DNA of 54,542 nucleotides. It comes from Clostridia bacterium. Its GTDB lineage: Bacteria; Bacillota; Clostridia; Acetivibrionales; DSM-27016. Made by a program: the position numbers and the translations under genes. Location: positions 1 through 54,542 of the forward strand of contig JAOAIJ010000031.1 in the NCBI GenBank assembly GCA_026414765.1. The letters run 5' to 3'. The notes below the pieces were generated by a model. The model searched no databases. It had not been told where the DNA came from and saw only the letters and a program-made list of their open reading frames with translations. Every line of letters starts with the position of its first letter. Position 1 is the first letter of the stretch. Positions 38,381 to 50,400 of this stretch are shown here, piece after piece.

Positions 38381-41300
38381 TCACCCCTTGATATCGTCAA
38401 TACGCAGTTTTCCTTCATAGAAGACTCGGGGATTTCTGATTGAATCCTTTGGGGGCATTTCAATCAAATCGCAAATATCAGATATGCGCTTTTGTACCGG
38501 ATTAACCAGAATATCTTCCAATACCTGTTGGAAATTCCTTATCAGACAGGAAATCGACTCATCATTGAAAACATTCCTGTAGTAAGACATGTGCAAAGCC
38601 AGCTCACTCTCCGGATAAAGATCCACTCTCAAAGGAAATCCCATTTTGGATACAAAGAAGTGGTTTGGCGTTTTTGCATTTAGTTCTTCTACTGTCGCGT
38701 TCTGGAACACAAGATAATTCTGGGCAAAGGGCCTGTCAGCCGGTATCAGGTTCCACTCCTGGAGCCTTCTCAGCGGAGTATTCTGATATCTGCTGAGTTC
38801 AACTATCTGTGCCATCAGGTTTTTAAGCCATTCCAGCAGCAAATCACTGCTGGATATCCTGACACGCAGCGGAATGATGTTAAGGAAAGGCCCTACCATA
38901 TCTTCAACACCCTTCAGTGCTACAGGGCGGCCGTTTATGATAATTCCGTAGACAATATCATTCCTCCGTGAATAATAGCTTTGAATCAATGACCATGTGC
39001 CTTGTACCAGTGTACCAAGTGTCAAACGGTACTCTCTGGCCAGCTGTCTGAGCTTATCCGAGGTTTCCCTGGACATTTTTATGCACTGACGGGCAAATCC
39101 GCTTTCATTATCAGGCTTGTTTCCCGGAATACCGCTGGCAAGAGGAGTAGGCCGGTCAAAATCCCTGAGCTTGTTTTCCCAAAAAGCTCTTATCTGTGAA
39201 AGGTCTTCTTTTTGTATTATAGCGACACAATCCTTATATTTTCTAATTTGTTTCAAATTAACGGTCTGACCTTTTAGGAAGGCATTTAATATTTTGTCAA
39301 ACTCATCAAAGATTGTATTAAAGCTCCACCCATCAAGGCACATGTAGCTGAAACTGAAGAGGAGCAGGCTGCAGTCCTGCATCTGTCCGATAAATACACG
39401 TATTCCCCTTGGTTTGCCGAGCTCGATTCCCCTTGTACGGTCGTCTTTTAAAAACTCCTCCAGCCTCGCATCTCTCATTTCTTCGGATATCTCACGCCAA
39501 TCCTCATATGCAAGTGATATCTTCACGTTTTTATGTACCAACTGAAGCGGTTTGTCAAGCTCCTCCCAGACAAAAGAGGTTCTTAGCGCCTCATGCCTGT
39601 CTACCAATGCCTGCCACACATTTTCGTAAAAATCTATATCCCATCCTCCTGAAAAAGGCACTATCATCATGTTCTGAACAAGGAACAGCCCTGTTTCAGG
39701 TGATGAGAGATAGCGGTTCAGCATATGCTCCTGAAATGGAGCCAACGGGTATACATCCTCAATATCACCACTGCTTAATATTTCTTTAATCTTTTTCCTG
39801 TCCCTCTCTGAGTAATCAAATCCGGAGAAATCATCCTGCACTTGCAATTCACCTGTGCAGGTTTCCGATTCCAAAGCAGCAGCTAGTTCAGATATAGTCT
39901 GGTACTTAAACATATGCTGCGGTGTTATCTCGACTCCTTTCTGCTTTGCCCTGGCTACCACCCTGATACTGTGGATGGAGTCCCCTCCCAGACTGAAAAA
40001 GTTATTATTGGTTCCAACACGCTCCAAACCTAAAACCTCAGCCCAAACCTCAGCCAGAATCTTTTCTGCCGGAGTAACAGGCGCCATAATGTTCTCTCCT
40101 GAATCCGGCAACTCCACAACCGGAGCCGGCAATGCTTTTCTGTCAAGTTTACCGTTTGAATTTACCGGCATCTCTTTTATTACTACAAAGCTTGACGGTA
40201 TCATATGGTCAGGCAGCTTTTCCTTCAGATACCCGCGAAGCTCCGGTACCAGTCTGTTTGCAATTCTATCCAGCAAAGGATTGTTTGCATAACTGTCCAG
40301 TCTATGATAGTTCTTTTTCAGTCCGCTTTGGGCAATTACCGCAGGATTCTGCTGTAAAACCGATTTATGCTTTAAAGTAATTTCATAACTTCCGTCAGCC
40401 GCTCCACTGCACCAGACAATATCAGCGCCATAATCCAGCCTGTCGCACAAACCCCATATTGTCTCAGGGTCCACACCTTCGTCCTGGTCCTGCAGGCTGC
40501 ATATATGTCTTATCTTTTCCACGTTCTCTCCAGGCTCAAGTTTTTTCAGTATGGATAATTTTCTGTTTACGGATTGGTTCCTTGCATTGGGTATGTTTGT
40601 AATATGCAGTAGTTCGGGAGGATCATTTTTTAATATTTCTTCAAGCCTGTCAATATTCATATCCTCCTTGTGCCAGTCAAAATTTATGGCTTCCCTCTCT
40701 GCTGCAGGACTTCCTCCGACATGAAGAATGACGTCATACCTGTACCGGGTCAGTTCATTATGGTATTTGCCTCTTTTCAATTGAACCTCCACATGGGATA
40801 TTTCAGACAGTTGTTCTTTAAGTGCCAGAAAAAACTCGGGATCAATCAGCAGCTCCTGCTCCTGCCTTATGCGTTTTGAAACCCGCTGTTTTAGTTGTTC
40901 TATAGTAAGAGAGGACAGCGCCTTTTCAAGCTCTATATCAGTATGGAAGGTTTCCAGCAGGGAAAAGTTGCGTATATCACCTAAAAACACAGCCCCTCCG
41001 CCATTATGGTTAACCATCTGTACAGCCTTCTTCAGCACACTCAGGAAGTAGTTCACATCAGGGAAGTACTGTACAACGGAGTTGAGTACAACTACATTGA
41101 ACCCTTCATCATCAAATACACTGAAATCATCTGCATTTTTTCTCAGCAGCTTTACATGCGACAAATCCTTTCTCTTTTCAATCAGGTTATTTCTGACATA
41201 ATCAAGAACCATTGACGAGATGTCGCTTCCCCAATACTTATCACACCGGGGGGCAATCCTGGACAATAGCAGCCCCGTACCACAGCCTATTTCCAATACC

Positions 41301-44300
41301 TTCTCCGGTTTTAATGCCAGAATGCGTCCAACTATAGCATCCACCCACTCACGCATTTCCTCTGCAAGCAGCGGGAGACCCGTATAGCTGCTGTTCCAGC
41401 TTGAAATATTAAAGTCCGCCTCAATATTTTCAGTATTGGTTTTGTATGCCTTGTCAAATACCGTTTCCCACTCGGATACCTGTGAATCATGCAGGTTTTC
41501 TGCAGGCAGGCCTTTCTCCTCTGCCCTCTCCTGCAGATCGGAAATTACATAAGCTACTAGTTGCTTGTGGTCAGGCATATGCTCATATTCCTGGACAACA
41601 ACGGCAGCTTTTTGCACACCGGGATGCTCCTCCAGGACAGCTTCAATCTCCCCAAGTTCTATACGTATACCTCTGATTTTAACCTGAAAATCTATCCTTC
41701 CAACGTACTCTATATTACCGTCGGGCAAATAACGGGCCAAGTCACCGGTCTTATAAAGGCGTGCTCCCTCTTCTCCACTGAAAGGATCGGGTATGAATTT
41801 TTCTTCAGTCAGTTCAGGGCGGTTATGATATCCGCGGGCGACCTGAATCCCGCCTATATGTAATTCGCCGGGAACACCTGTCGGTACGGGATTCAGATTC
41901 TTATCCAGAATATAAATCTGCGTATTGGCAACAGGACGACCTATGGGTACCATGCGCTGTTCGCTTCCCCTGCGGCACGCCCAATAGGTAACATCTACTG
42001 CAGCTTCAGTAGGTCCGTACAAATTATGCAAGCCGGCCTTTAGGCGTTTGTGGAAGAGCTCCTGGGTGGAGAACGACAATGCCTCGCCACTGCTGATAAC
42101 ACGCTTTAACGTATCACAGTTTTCAATCCCCTCTTCTTCAAGAAAAACCTGGAGCATGGAGGGAACAAAATGGATTGTTGTAATTCCTTCTTTTTGTATG
42201 AGTCGTGAAAGGTACGAAGGGTCCTTATGGCCTTCAGGCTTAGCCAGCACCATACAAGCTCCCGTTATTAACGGCCAGAAGAATTCCCAGACTGATACGT
42301 CAAAACTGAAAGGGGTTTTCTGAAGGACACGGTCTGTCTCATTCAGCCCATATTCCTCCTGCATCCACAAAAGTCTGTTTACTATTCCTTTATGGGTATT
42401 CATAGCGCCCTTGGGCTTGCCCGTAGACCCTGACGTATAAATCATATAAGCAAGATTACCACTTGCCGTCCTGCAGCCACTGCCGTCCTGGCTCTCACAG
42501 CTTAATACTTCCATATCCGCATCTATACATACAACTTCAGAGTTGTTTGCAGAAATAGTATTTGCTAGCTTCAGCTGGGTCAGTATTAATGGAGGCTTTG
42601 AGTCTTCCAGCATAAAAGCCAGACGCTCGGCCGGATATGAAGGATCCAGCGGAACATACGCTCCCCCGGCCTTTAAGATTCCCAACAGGCTGACAATAAG
42701 TTCAAGGGAACGCTCCATACATATTCCCACCAAGGTCTCCGGTCCCACTCCCTTTTTAATCAGATAGCTTGCCATTTGATTTGCTTTCCGGTCAAGTTCC
42801 TTGTAAGTAAGCTTATTATCCTGGAAGAGGACTGCAGGTGCATCCGGAGTCCTATCAACCTGACGCTCGATGATTTCATGGAGACACATATCCCCTTGCG
42901 GGTATACAACTGCAGTATCGTTCCATTCATACAGCAGCTTTTGTTTTTCTTCTTCGGACATTACGGGAAGATAAGCTATCCCCTTCTCCGGATTGGAAGC
43001 TATCCCCTGCAGGAGGATTTTGTAACTTTCTAAAATTCTAGCAACAGTAGACTCGTTGAAAATATCCGAATTATACTCCACATCCGCATCAAGATAATCA
43101 ACTTTATCTATGACCTCAATCCACAGATCAAACTTGGAGGTATCGTTGCGTACCTCATTTATTGCATCTACAGACAATTTCAATTCGGAAACCTCTGTTC
43201 TTTTAGGCATGGGAATATTCTGCAGGACAAAACACACCTGGAATAGCGGATTCTGGCTCAGATTGCGTTCGGGCTGCAGTTCATCCACAAGTACTTCAAA
43301 GGGCAGGTCCTGGTGCTTGTACGCATCATTGGCTTCTTCACGAACCCTCCCCAATAATTCTCTAAAGCTCGGATTACCGGAGAGATCGGTTTTCAGCACT
43401 ATAGTGTTAACAAAAAATCCGATAAGATTTTCTACCTCAACCCTGTTGCGGTTGGCTATCGGTGTTCCTACCATAATGACTTCCTGGTTCGTATATCTGT
43501 AAAGCAATACCTTCAATGCAGTGATCAGTATCATGAAAAGTGTTGCATTTTCCTGTTCGCACAGTTCCTTAATGCGTTTTGTAACTGAAGGCGGAATCCG
43601 GAACTTTATGTTCCCGCCCCTGAAGGATTGAATAGGCGGCCTTACACGGTCAGCCGGCAATTCCAGTGCACTTCTCTCCTTGCCGAGTTTTTCTTTCCAA
43701 TAAGAAAGCTGTGATTGGATAATCTCCCCTTGCAGCCATTTACGCTGCCATACGGAAAAGTCGGAATACTGTATAGGTAGTGCCGGAAGCGGCGAAGGCT
43801 TTCCTGCCGAGAATGCCATATACAGGGTCATCAGTTCTTTCAATAATAGTCCAATTGACCATCCGTCAACTACTATGTGATGGATATTCACAAGCAGTAT
43901 ATGCCTGTTTTCGTCTAAGCGGCATAACAAAGTACGTATGAGAGGCCCCTTGGTCAAGTCAAAAACATGTCTTCCTTCTACTGTTTTCAGCTTCTGCATC
44001 TGCTTTTCCATTTCGCTGTCACTATATTCTCTTAAGTCTGCTACAGGCAGTTTCAACTCAAGCTTTGGTGAGATTTCCTGGTATGCCTGCCCGTTTATGC
44101 TCTTAAAAGTAGTACGCAGTGCTTCATGCCGGCTTATTATTTCATTGATGCATTTCTCAAGTATTACAGTATCTACTTCACCGGACATGCAAAATTCCAC
44201 AATCGCGTTATAAGCAGGATTATTAGGTACCAGTTGGTCTAAAAACCACAGTCTCTGCTGTGCATAAGATAACGGAACAGGTTCATTTCCCGGGCGTGGC

Positions 44301-44413
44301 TGTATAGCCGTAGCGGCAGTATCCGATTTAAAACCCTTCAGTTTTTCGAGCAGGGCCAGCTTTTCTGCAGATAGCCTGGCCTTACGTTCTTGAAGTATCT
44401 CATCTTTAGACAT
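38381..44413 (-). CDS. NRPS module C-A(Ser)-NMT-PCP with terminal atypical C domain
   Basis: A 2010-residue one-module NRPS. C domain about residues 45-480 (LSYAQQRLWFLDQL; active HHIVVDG). A domain about 500-960 (YTSGSTGKPKG; LYGPTEAAVD); the ten-residue pocket reads DVWHISLVDK, a serine code. An N-methyltransferase is inserted in the A domain (EIGCGTGLLL near 1043). PCP with LGGDSI, Ser 1479. A last condensation-like domain about 1555-1990 begins DIEDVYPLAPFQEHML but its HHxxxDG motif reads SYMCLDG (residues 1689-1695). No thioesterase or reductase. It should take the beta-ketoacyl chain from the PKS protein, couple N-methyl-Ser and release the product by an unusual route. Confidence 0.93.
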   Translation of the reverse strand: MSKDEILQERKARLSAEKLALLEKLKGFKSDTAATAIQPRPGNEPVPLSYAQQRLWFLDQLVPNNPAYNAIVEFCMSGEVDTVILEKCINEIISRHEALRTTFKSINGQAYQEISPKLELKLPVADLREYSDSEMEKQMQKLKTVEGRHVFDLTKGPLIRTLLCRLDENRHILLVNIHHIVVDGWSIGLLLKELMTLYMAFSAGKPSPLPALPIQYSDFSVWQRKWLQGEIIQSQLSYWKEKLGKERSALELPADRVRPPIQSFRGGNIKFRIPPSVTKRIKELCEQENATLFMILITALKVLLYRYTNQEVIMVGTPIANRNRVEVENLIGFFVNTIVLKTDLSGNPSFRELLGRVREEANDAYKHQDLPFEVLVDELQPERNLSQNPLFQVCFVLQNIPMPKRTEVSELKLSVDAINEVRNDTSKFDLWIEVIDKVDYLDADVEYNSDIFNESTVARILESYKILLQGIASNPEKGIAYLPVMSEEEKQKLLYEWNDTAVVYPQGDMCLHEIIERQVDRTPDAPAVLFQDNKLTYKELDRKANQMASYLIKKGVGPETLVGICMERSLELIVSLLGILKAGGAYVPLDPSYPAERLAFMLEDSKPPLILTQLKLANTISANNSEVVCIDADMEVLSCESQDGSGCRTASGNLAYMIYTSGSTGKPKGAMNTHKGIVNRLLWMQEEYGLNETDRVLQKTPFSFDVSVWEFFWPLITGACMVLAKPEGHKDPSYLSRLIQKEGITTIHFVPSMLQVFLEEEGIENCDTLKRVISSGEALSFSTQELFHKRLKAGLHNLYGPTEAAVDVTYWACRRGSEQRMVPIGRPVANTQIYILDKNLNPVPTGVPGELHIGGIQVARGYHNRPELTEEKFIPDPFSGEEGARLYKTGDLARYLPDGNIEYVGRIDFQVKIRGIRIELGEIEAVLEEHPGVQKAAVVVQEYEHMPDHKQLVAYVISDLQERAEEKGLPAENLHDSQVSEWETVFDKAYKTNTENIEADFNISSWNSSYTGLPLLAEEMREWVDAIVGRILALKPEKVLEIGCGTGLLLSRIAPRCDKYWGSDISSMVLDYVRNNLIEKRKDLSHVKLLRKNADDFSVFDDEGFNVVVLNSVVQYFPDVNYFLSVLKKAVQMVNHNGGGAVFLGDIRNFSLLETFHTDIELEKALSSLTIEQLKQRVSKRIRQEQELLIDPEFFLALKEQLSEISHVEVQLKRGKYHNELTRYRYDVILHVGGSPAAEREAINFDWHKEDMNIDRLEEILKNDPPELLHITNIPNARNQSVNRKLSILKKLEPGENVEKIRHICSLQDQDEGVDPETIWGLCDRLDYGADIVWCSGAADGSYEITLKHKSVLQQNPAVIAQSGLKKNYHRLDSYANNPLLDRIANRLVPELRGYLKEKLPDHMIPSSFVVIKEMPVNSNGKLDRKALPAPVVELPDSGENIMAPVTPAEKILAEVWAEVLGLERVGTNNNFFSLGGDSIHSIRVVARAKQKGVEITPQHMFKYQTISELAAALESETCTGELQVQDDFSGFDYSERDRKKIKEILSSGDIEDVYPLAPFQEHMLNRYLSSPETGLFLVQNMMIVPFSGGWDIDFYENVWQALVDRHEALRTSFVWEELDKPLQLVHKNVKISLAYEDWREISEEMRDARLEEFLKDDRTRGIELGKPRGIRVFIGQMQDCSLLLFSFSYMCLDGWSFNTIFDEFDKILNAFLKGQTVNLKQIRKYKDCVAIIQKEDLSQIRAFWENKLRDFDRPTPLASGIPGNKPDNESGFARQCIKMSRETSDKLRQLAREYRLTLGTLVQGTWSLIQSYYSRRNDIVYGIIINGRPVALKGVEDMVGPFLNIIPLRVRISSSDLLLEWLKNLMAQIVELSRYQNTPLRRLQEWNLIPADRPFAQNYLVFQNATVEELNAKTPNHFFVSKMGFPLRVDLYPESELALHMSYYRNVFNDESISCLIRNFQQVLEDILVNPVQKRISDICDLIEMPPKDSIRNPRVFYEGKLRIDDIKG

Positions 44414-44463
44414 ATTTAATCCCCCTATTTTGTATTTTCATATTCCTTAACCAGATTTCTTTT

Positions 44464-47400
44464 TTACAATAGACTCAACTGTTCCAGCATATCCTCTGGA
44501 AGCTCTTCTATCTTATCAATCAGCACTTCTTCCACAATTTCAGCCATACTGGACACAGTTGAAGCGCCAAATATGTTTTTTAGGTTGATTTCGAAGGGGA
44601 AGCTCTTTTCCAGCCTTGAAATAATTTGGGTTGCCATAATCGAATCCCCGCCCATATCATTGAAATCATCATAAATGCCTACATGCTCCATGCCGAGTAC
44701 TTCCTTCCATATATCCGAAATTCTTTTTTCCAGCATGTTGAGCGGTGCTGTATAACTATCTGCTGTATTGCTGCTTTCATCCTGATTCTTGTTTACAATG
44801 TCTCCAGTAGTATTTACTGCCCTTCTTTCAATGTAACTCTCTGGCAAATCCCTATTTGCCGGCAAGCCTACAGTTTTTGGCCTATTCTTCTCAGGAACCC
44901 AGTATTTTTTATAGGAGAACGGATACTCTGGCAGCGGAATTCTTACATATTGATTCTTTGGGAACATCTGTTCAAACTCCAGAGCATAGCCCTGAACATA
45001 CAGTTCGGCAATAGCTGACAACTGTTCAATAAAGTCGCTAGTATCAGTACCGTCAGCACATTCCCTGATGCACTGATTACCCATACGCCTTAAAATAGGC
45101 TGCTCCCTGCGGCTGTGCTCAACAATTTCGCAAGAATAAACCTGTGGTAAGTTTTTCTTTTCCAGCCACTTTTGCAAAAGCATTATAAACTCATCCATAT
45201 TTCTGACAACACACGCCAACCGATGATTGTGATGCTTCCGTCCCACCAGTAGTGTAAAACTCAAATTACCCGGATCCACCTGCTCCTCATGCTCACAGAA
45301 CTGAATCAACTGCACGGCACGTTGCTTTAGTTGTTCGTGGGTTCTTGCAGACAGTACCATAAGGTATCCCGGCTTTTCACTATGCACTCTGTCCAGTACA
45401 GGAGCCTCTTCAATAACAACATGGGCATTTGTTCCACTGAATCCGAAGGAGCTTACCGCAGCACAACGCTTTGAACCCGGCCTGACAATCCAATCCTTGA
45501 GCTCCGTATTCACAAAGAACGGGCTATCATCAAACCGGATATTCGCATTTCCGCTCTCAAAGTGGAGAGAAGGTGGAATCTGCTTATTTTTCAATGACAA
45601 AAGTATTTTAATAACTCCGATTACCCCTGCTGCATGGGCGGCATGCCCTAGGTTTGTCTTTATTGATCCTATGGCGCAAAACTGACTTTTATCAGTATAT
45701 GTTCTGAAAGCACGTGTTATTGCATCATATTCAATAGGATCACCAAGTTTGGTGCCAGTTCCGTGTGCTTCCACCATCTGGATGTGCTCCGGATCTATAT
45801 TGAACGTATCGTATACATGGCGTATCAAACGTTCCTGGGAGACAGCGCTTGGTGCAGTAATACCATTGGTCCTGCCATCCTGGTTTATTCCGGTTCCGCG
45901 TATGACCCCGTAAATATGGTCACCGTCATTAACAGCATCTTCAAGTCTCTTCAATACCAAAGCTCCGACACCCTCCCCGGGAACAAAACCGTCTGCCCGG
46001 TCATCAAATGCGTAGCAGCATCCTGTGGGTGAAAGCATACCTGCACGGTTTCCTACCAGATATATACCGGGAGTACAATTCATATAAACTCCACCGGCTA
46101 CGGCCATATTTATTTCATTAGCCCTTAATGCCTGGCAGGCAATATGAATTGCAACCAGCGAACTGGAACAAGCTGTATCTATGGATACCGCCGGGCCTTT
46201 CAGATTCAGGTAATACGCAACACGTGCAGGAATAACCGAGCTGTCGTTTCCCCAGAAGGATTGAGGCGGAGGATTGTCTCCAAACAACTGGTCGTAGTCT
46301 CCACGTCCACAACCTGCATATACGCCGCACTGCAGTCCTTCGTCCACCGCTCCTGTATAACCGGCATCTTCCAGAGCCTTCCATGATTCTTCCAGGAAAA
46401 GCCTCTGCCTGGGGTCCATATAGGTTGCTTCAAGCTCTGATATATTGAAAAAGAGCGGATCAAAAAGGTCGATATCCTCGAGGAAGCTGCCATGTTCGCA
46501 TATACCTTCCTTACCCTTGAAATATTCCCGTATATTCCAGCGGGATGCTTTTCCCATCAAATCAGTACCTTTTGCAAGATGCTCCCACAATTCATAGACT
46601 GTCCTGGATTTTGCAAAACGGCCGCTCATACCGACTACTGCAATTCCATCCTGTTTCGCCACCCTGCCTGATACTTTTTCTATGTGAGGGGCACTGTAAG
46701 CGCTTGTTTTCCGTTCATCCGGCTGCTTCCTTCTCCACTCACCGGGTATAGATATGGATTTCTTAGGGTTTTCAAGCGCCGGGTTTTCCCCTGAAGGCCC
46801 AAGACCTTTACCTGACGGCGTGCTTACCTTCAGAATGGCTGACAGGGCGCTTTTGTTCTCTCTTGCAATATAACCGGCCAGTTGTTTTACATTGTTGTAA
46901 TCAAAGAGCACCGTTGTTTGTAGTGTCAGGTTCAGCTTCCTATTGAGCATATTCACAAGGTTAACTGCTATTATGGAGTCCACACCGTACTCAGAGAAGC
47001 TGCTTTCATCCTGTATTTTATGTTCTTCCATTTTTACAGCCTCAGCTACACTCTCCCTTATTACCATAAGCACATGCTCTTCTATCACTTGGTCGCTTAT
47101 ACCGGGCACTTGCATGACTGTATTTGATTTATTTTTTACAGCATTCAAACTATTCTGTTGTTTTTCCACTACAGCATGGTTTTTCCTATCTTCTGCATCA
47201 GTAGTAATCCGTTCAGTTTCCACAGCCTGCCCTCCTCCCTGTTTTTGCCGTATAATCCCGTTGCTCTCGGAAATAATAATCTGCTGCCCCATCTCACATG
47301 CATCCTCGAAAGCGAAGCATACTCTCCTGAAGCCTTCGGTTTCCAATGTCTCTTTGAAAGTCTCGGGTGTCAGTAAAGGACAGCCCGGAATGCGCAGCCG

Positions 47401-50400
47401 TGAATCTTCATAAAGCCACCAACCTTCCAGAAGTCCAAAGGTCAGATGGGAAAAAAGGTTGTTTCTTATTATTTCATTCAGTATAAATAATCCGTTTTTC
47501 CTTAATACGGCTTTTATGTTCCGTAAAGTATGCCGTATGTTTTTTGTGGCGTGCAGGATATTTGTCGCAATTAAAACATCATACCCTCCGGCATCAATAC
47601 CCTGCCCGTCTATAGGCATTTCTGCATTAAGAAGCTTATAGGTGAGGTAGGGATTCGCGCTGCCATACTCTTTTTCTGCATGTATCAGAAAGGCCTTCGA
47701 TATATCTGTATAACAGTATTCCTCAATATGTCCGGCATAAGGCTTGAGCTTTTCAAACACCTTAACACTGGTAGAGCCCGTACCTGCTCCTATTTCTATA
47801 ATCCGTACCCTGGCGCGGGCATCAGCCTTGATCCTTTCTTTTATGTATATTTCTAGAATACCGGCAACAGCTCCATTGAAAAAATCCACAATTGCATTGC
47901 TTTTATATACACCCTCCACTAATTCCATAGAGGAGTTTGGAAACATAACATCGGTTGCCTTTTTCTTTCCTGTCAGTATTTCCGGCAATACTCGCATTGT
48001 CGCCTCTGCCAGGATAACCTGGGCTTTCATATCCGGATCCTTAATCCAGGCCTCCTTCCTGCCGTTCCACTCCGCCCACGCTTCATCCATATTGGCTGGG
48101 GCCATGTCAGTTACAGAGAATTTTTCTCCATCACATATGAGATAACCATTCCTTGAAAGAACCTGTAGGCTTTCCATGAGCCATCTTTCATACATATCAT
48201 CTAACCCGTTTTTAAAGCCGAGCCCTTTTAGTAAAAACTCCTTTTCCCGGAAGAGGCCTAAGGACTGTAGCTGGCTCCACAACAATCTGCAAAGCATTTC
48301 TTCCATTTCCTTGCCTTTATACATCAGTTCAGAAAACATATCCGTGATATCAGAACCAGCTATTGCATCAGTACCTGAGTCATACTGCAGGAGTCTGTCC
48401 GCAGGCATACCCCCGGTTTTCTCCTTCAGGTATGCTGCAAGACTGCCCAAGGTTGAGTGCTCAAAAAGTACCTGGAGGGATATTCCCGTACTAAGCCTTT
48501 GGTTCAGTGTCTCAACAAATTCCTCCAGTTTCACGTGATCAAAGCCATATTCCTTGAGATCCACATCCATATCAACATCACCGGAGCTGACCATAAGAAT
48601 TTCGGCTGCGGTTTTTACCAGGGAATCCTTTATACTTTCAGTCATTTCATTGTCATCATGTTTACTATCCGCAGGGGTGAGTCCAATACCTCCCTCCTGC
48701 TCTTCAGAAGCCGAAACGAGGTTGTATATGCAATTAATTCTTGACTCTACAACTTCAGGATATACCTTTATTACTTCACCGGAGTCCACCCCCTTCACAC
48801 CAAGGGCCTTTGTAATTTTTAAAAACGCGATCTGGTTTACGGGTCCCGCCAGTAGAGTTTCCAGAACTTCCATCGCCTCCGGGGCTTTAATGGAATCAAT
48901 GCCGGCTTCCGACATTCTATCCTTGTATTCCTTCGAGGCAACTACCCCCTCATTTCCCCAGAATCCCCAGTTTATTACCTTCACACGGCATGTCCACTCA
49001 TTGGAAAGCTGGCGCGCAAATGCATCTTTGTATGCACAGCCGGAATTGTAGTTGCTCTGTCCCGGAGACTTAACAAATGAATTAACTGAGGAAAAGAATA
49101 ACGCAAAATCCAGGGCTTCGTTTTTAAAAACCTGAGCTGTACGTACACATATATCTATCTTTGCGGCAAGTACATCCCGGAATATTTCCTCTTCCATGTT
49201 TGCAAGGCTCTGGTCCTTCAATACGATGGCAGAGTGTATTACTCCGTTTATTTTCGCATGCTGCTTTTTAATCTCTCTATAGGCCCGCTGCAGAGCTTTG
49301 ATGTCTCTTGCATCCGCCGCAATGTATTGGGGAGCCGATCCCAAAGCTGCCAGCCTGTCCAGTTTTGCCCGGATACTTTCATCTATTTCCCTACGGCCAA
49401 TCCATATGATTTTTGCTCTGTAGGTACGGATCATATATTCGCTCCATGCCTCTCCTATGCCGCCGGCTCCTCCGATTACCACATACACCCCTTCTGTTGT
49501 ATACAAAGTCTTCTTCACCGGAGGCTGCTGCAAAGATACGAGCTTTTGCTCATGCCATTCCCCCTTCCTGTATGCCAGGGTCTTTCCGGGTGTGTCAAAG
49601 GGGATAGTAAATATTTCCTGTAACGGCCACTGGGAATCCGTATCCATATCAATCAACCGTATATTCCAGTTCCTGTATTCTCCGGCCAGTGTTCCTGCAA
49701 GACCATAAACAGCCGAGTGTGCCGGATTTATTGTTTCTGCTTCAAATACAGGCTGTGCAAGAGTTGTAATTATTGTCCATCCCAGAGGTTTGCTTCCATA
49801 TCCCAACCGGAGCAGTGCTTTTATCATCCTGAAACAGCATAAAACCCCTCCATCCTGCTCTGTTATCCGTACATCATCCATAAGCCCTTTCAGGCGGCGT
49901 GGTACTATCCAGACAATATGTCCGATCGACCCCTCAGCTTCAAATTTCCTTACAAAGCTGTCGATAGACTCATCGTTACTGATGTCCAATACACTAGCAT
50001 CGGGATAAAGCTGCTTAATTCCGGTAATATCTCCACCTGTTCCTCCGACAATCACAACATGCTCTTCCGTCCTTGGGCAAAGCCGCCCCTTTTTGACAAC
50101 ACAGGTGTCCCATACCGGAGTCAGCATGACAGTTCCTGCATAAGGCTTTGCAGCATCTTTTGCAGAAGCTGTTCCTGACATGTTTCCAGGCTGTTCACCC
50201 CCCTCAAGCGCCCGCGATGAAAAACCAATCACCCTGACACATACATTTCCGCTGTCATCACATATATCAATATCCTGCTTTCTGATTCCGCCATCTCCGC
50301 TGCTTCCCCCACTATTGCGTATGAAGGCCCACATTGACTTTGTACAGCCTTTATATACTTCCACATCCTCCAGGGCAAAAGGCAAAGTCACCTTGGCAGA

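Noticed and set aside
39310-39350. Terminal C domain read as an ordinary peptide-bond-forming domain
   Set aside because: Both His of HHxxxDG are replaced (SYMCLDG) and no further module follows in the operon.
39409-43502. Several plus-strand ORFs of 70-145 codons inside the NRPS gene
   Set aside because: All are antisense frames of well-conserved C, A, NMT and PCP domains.
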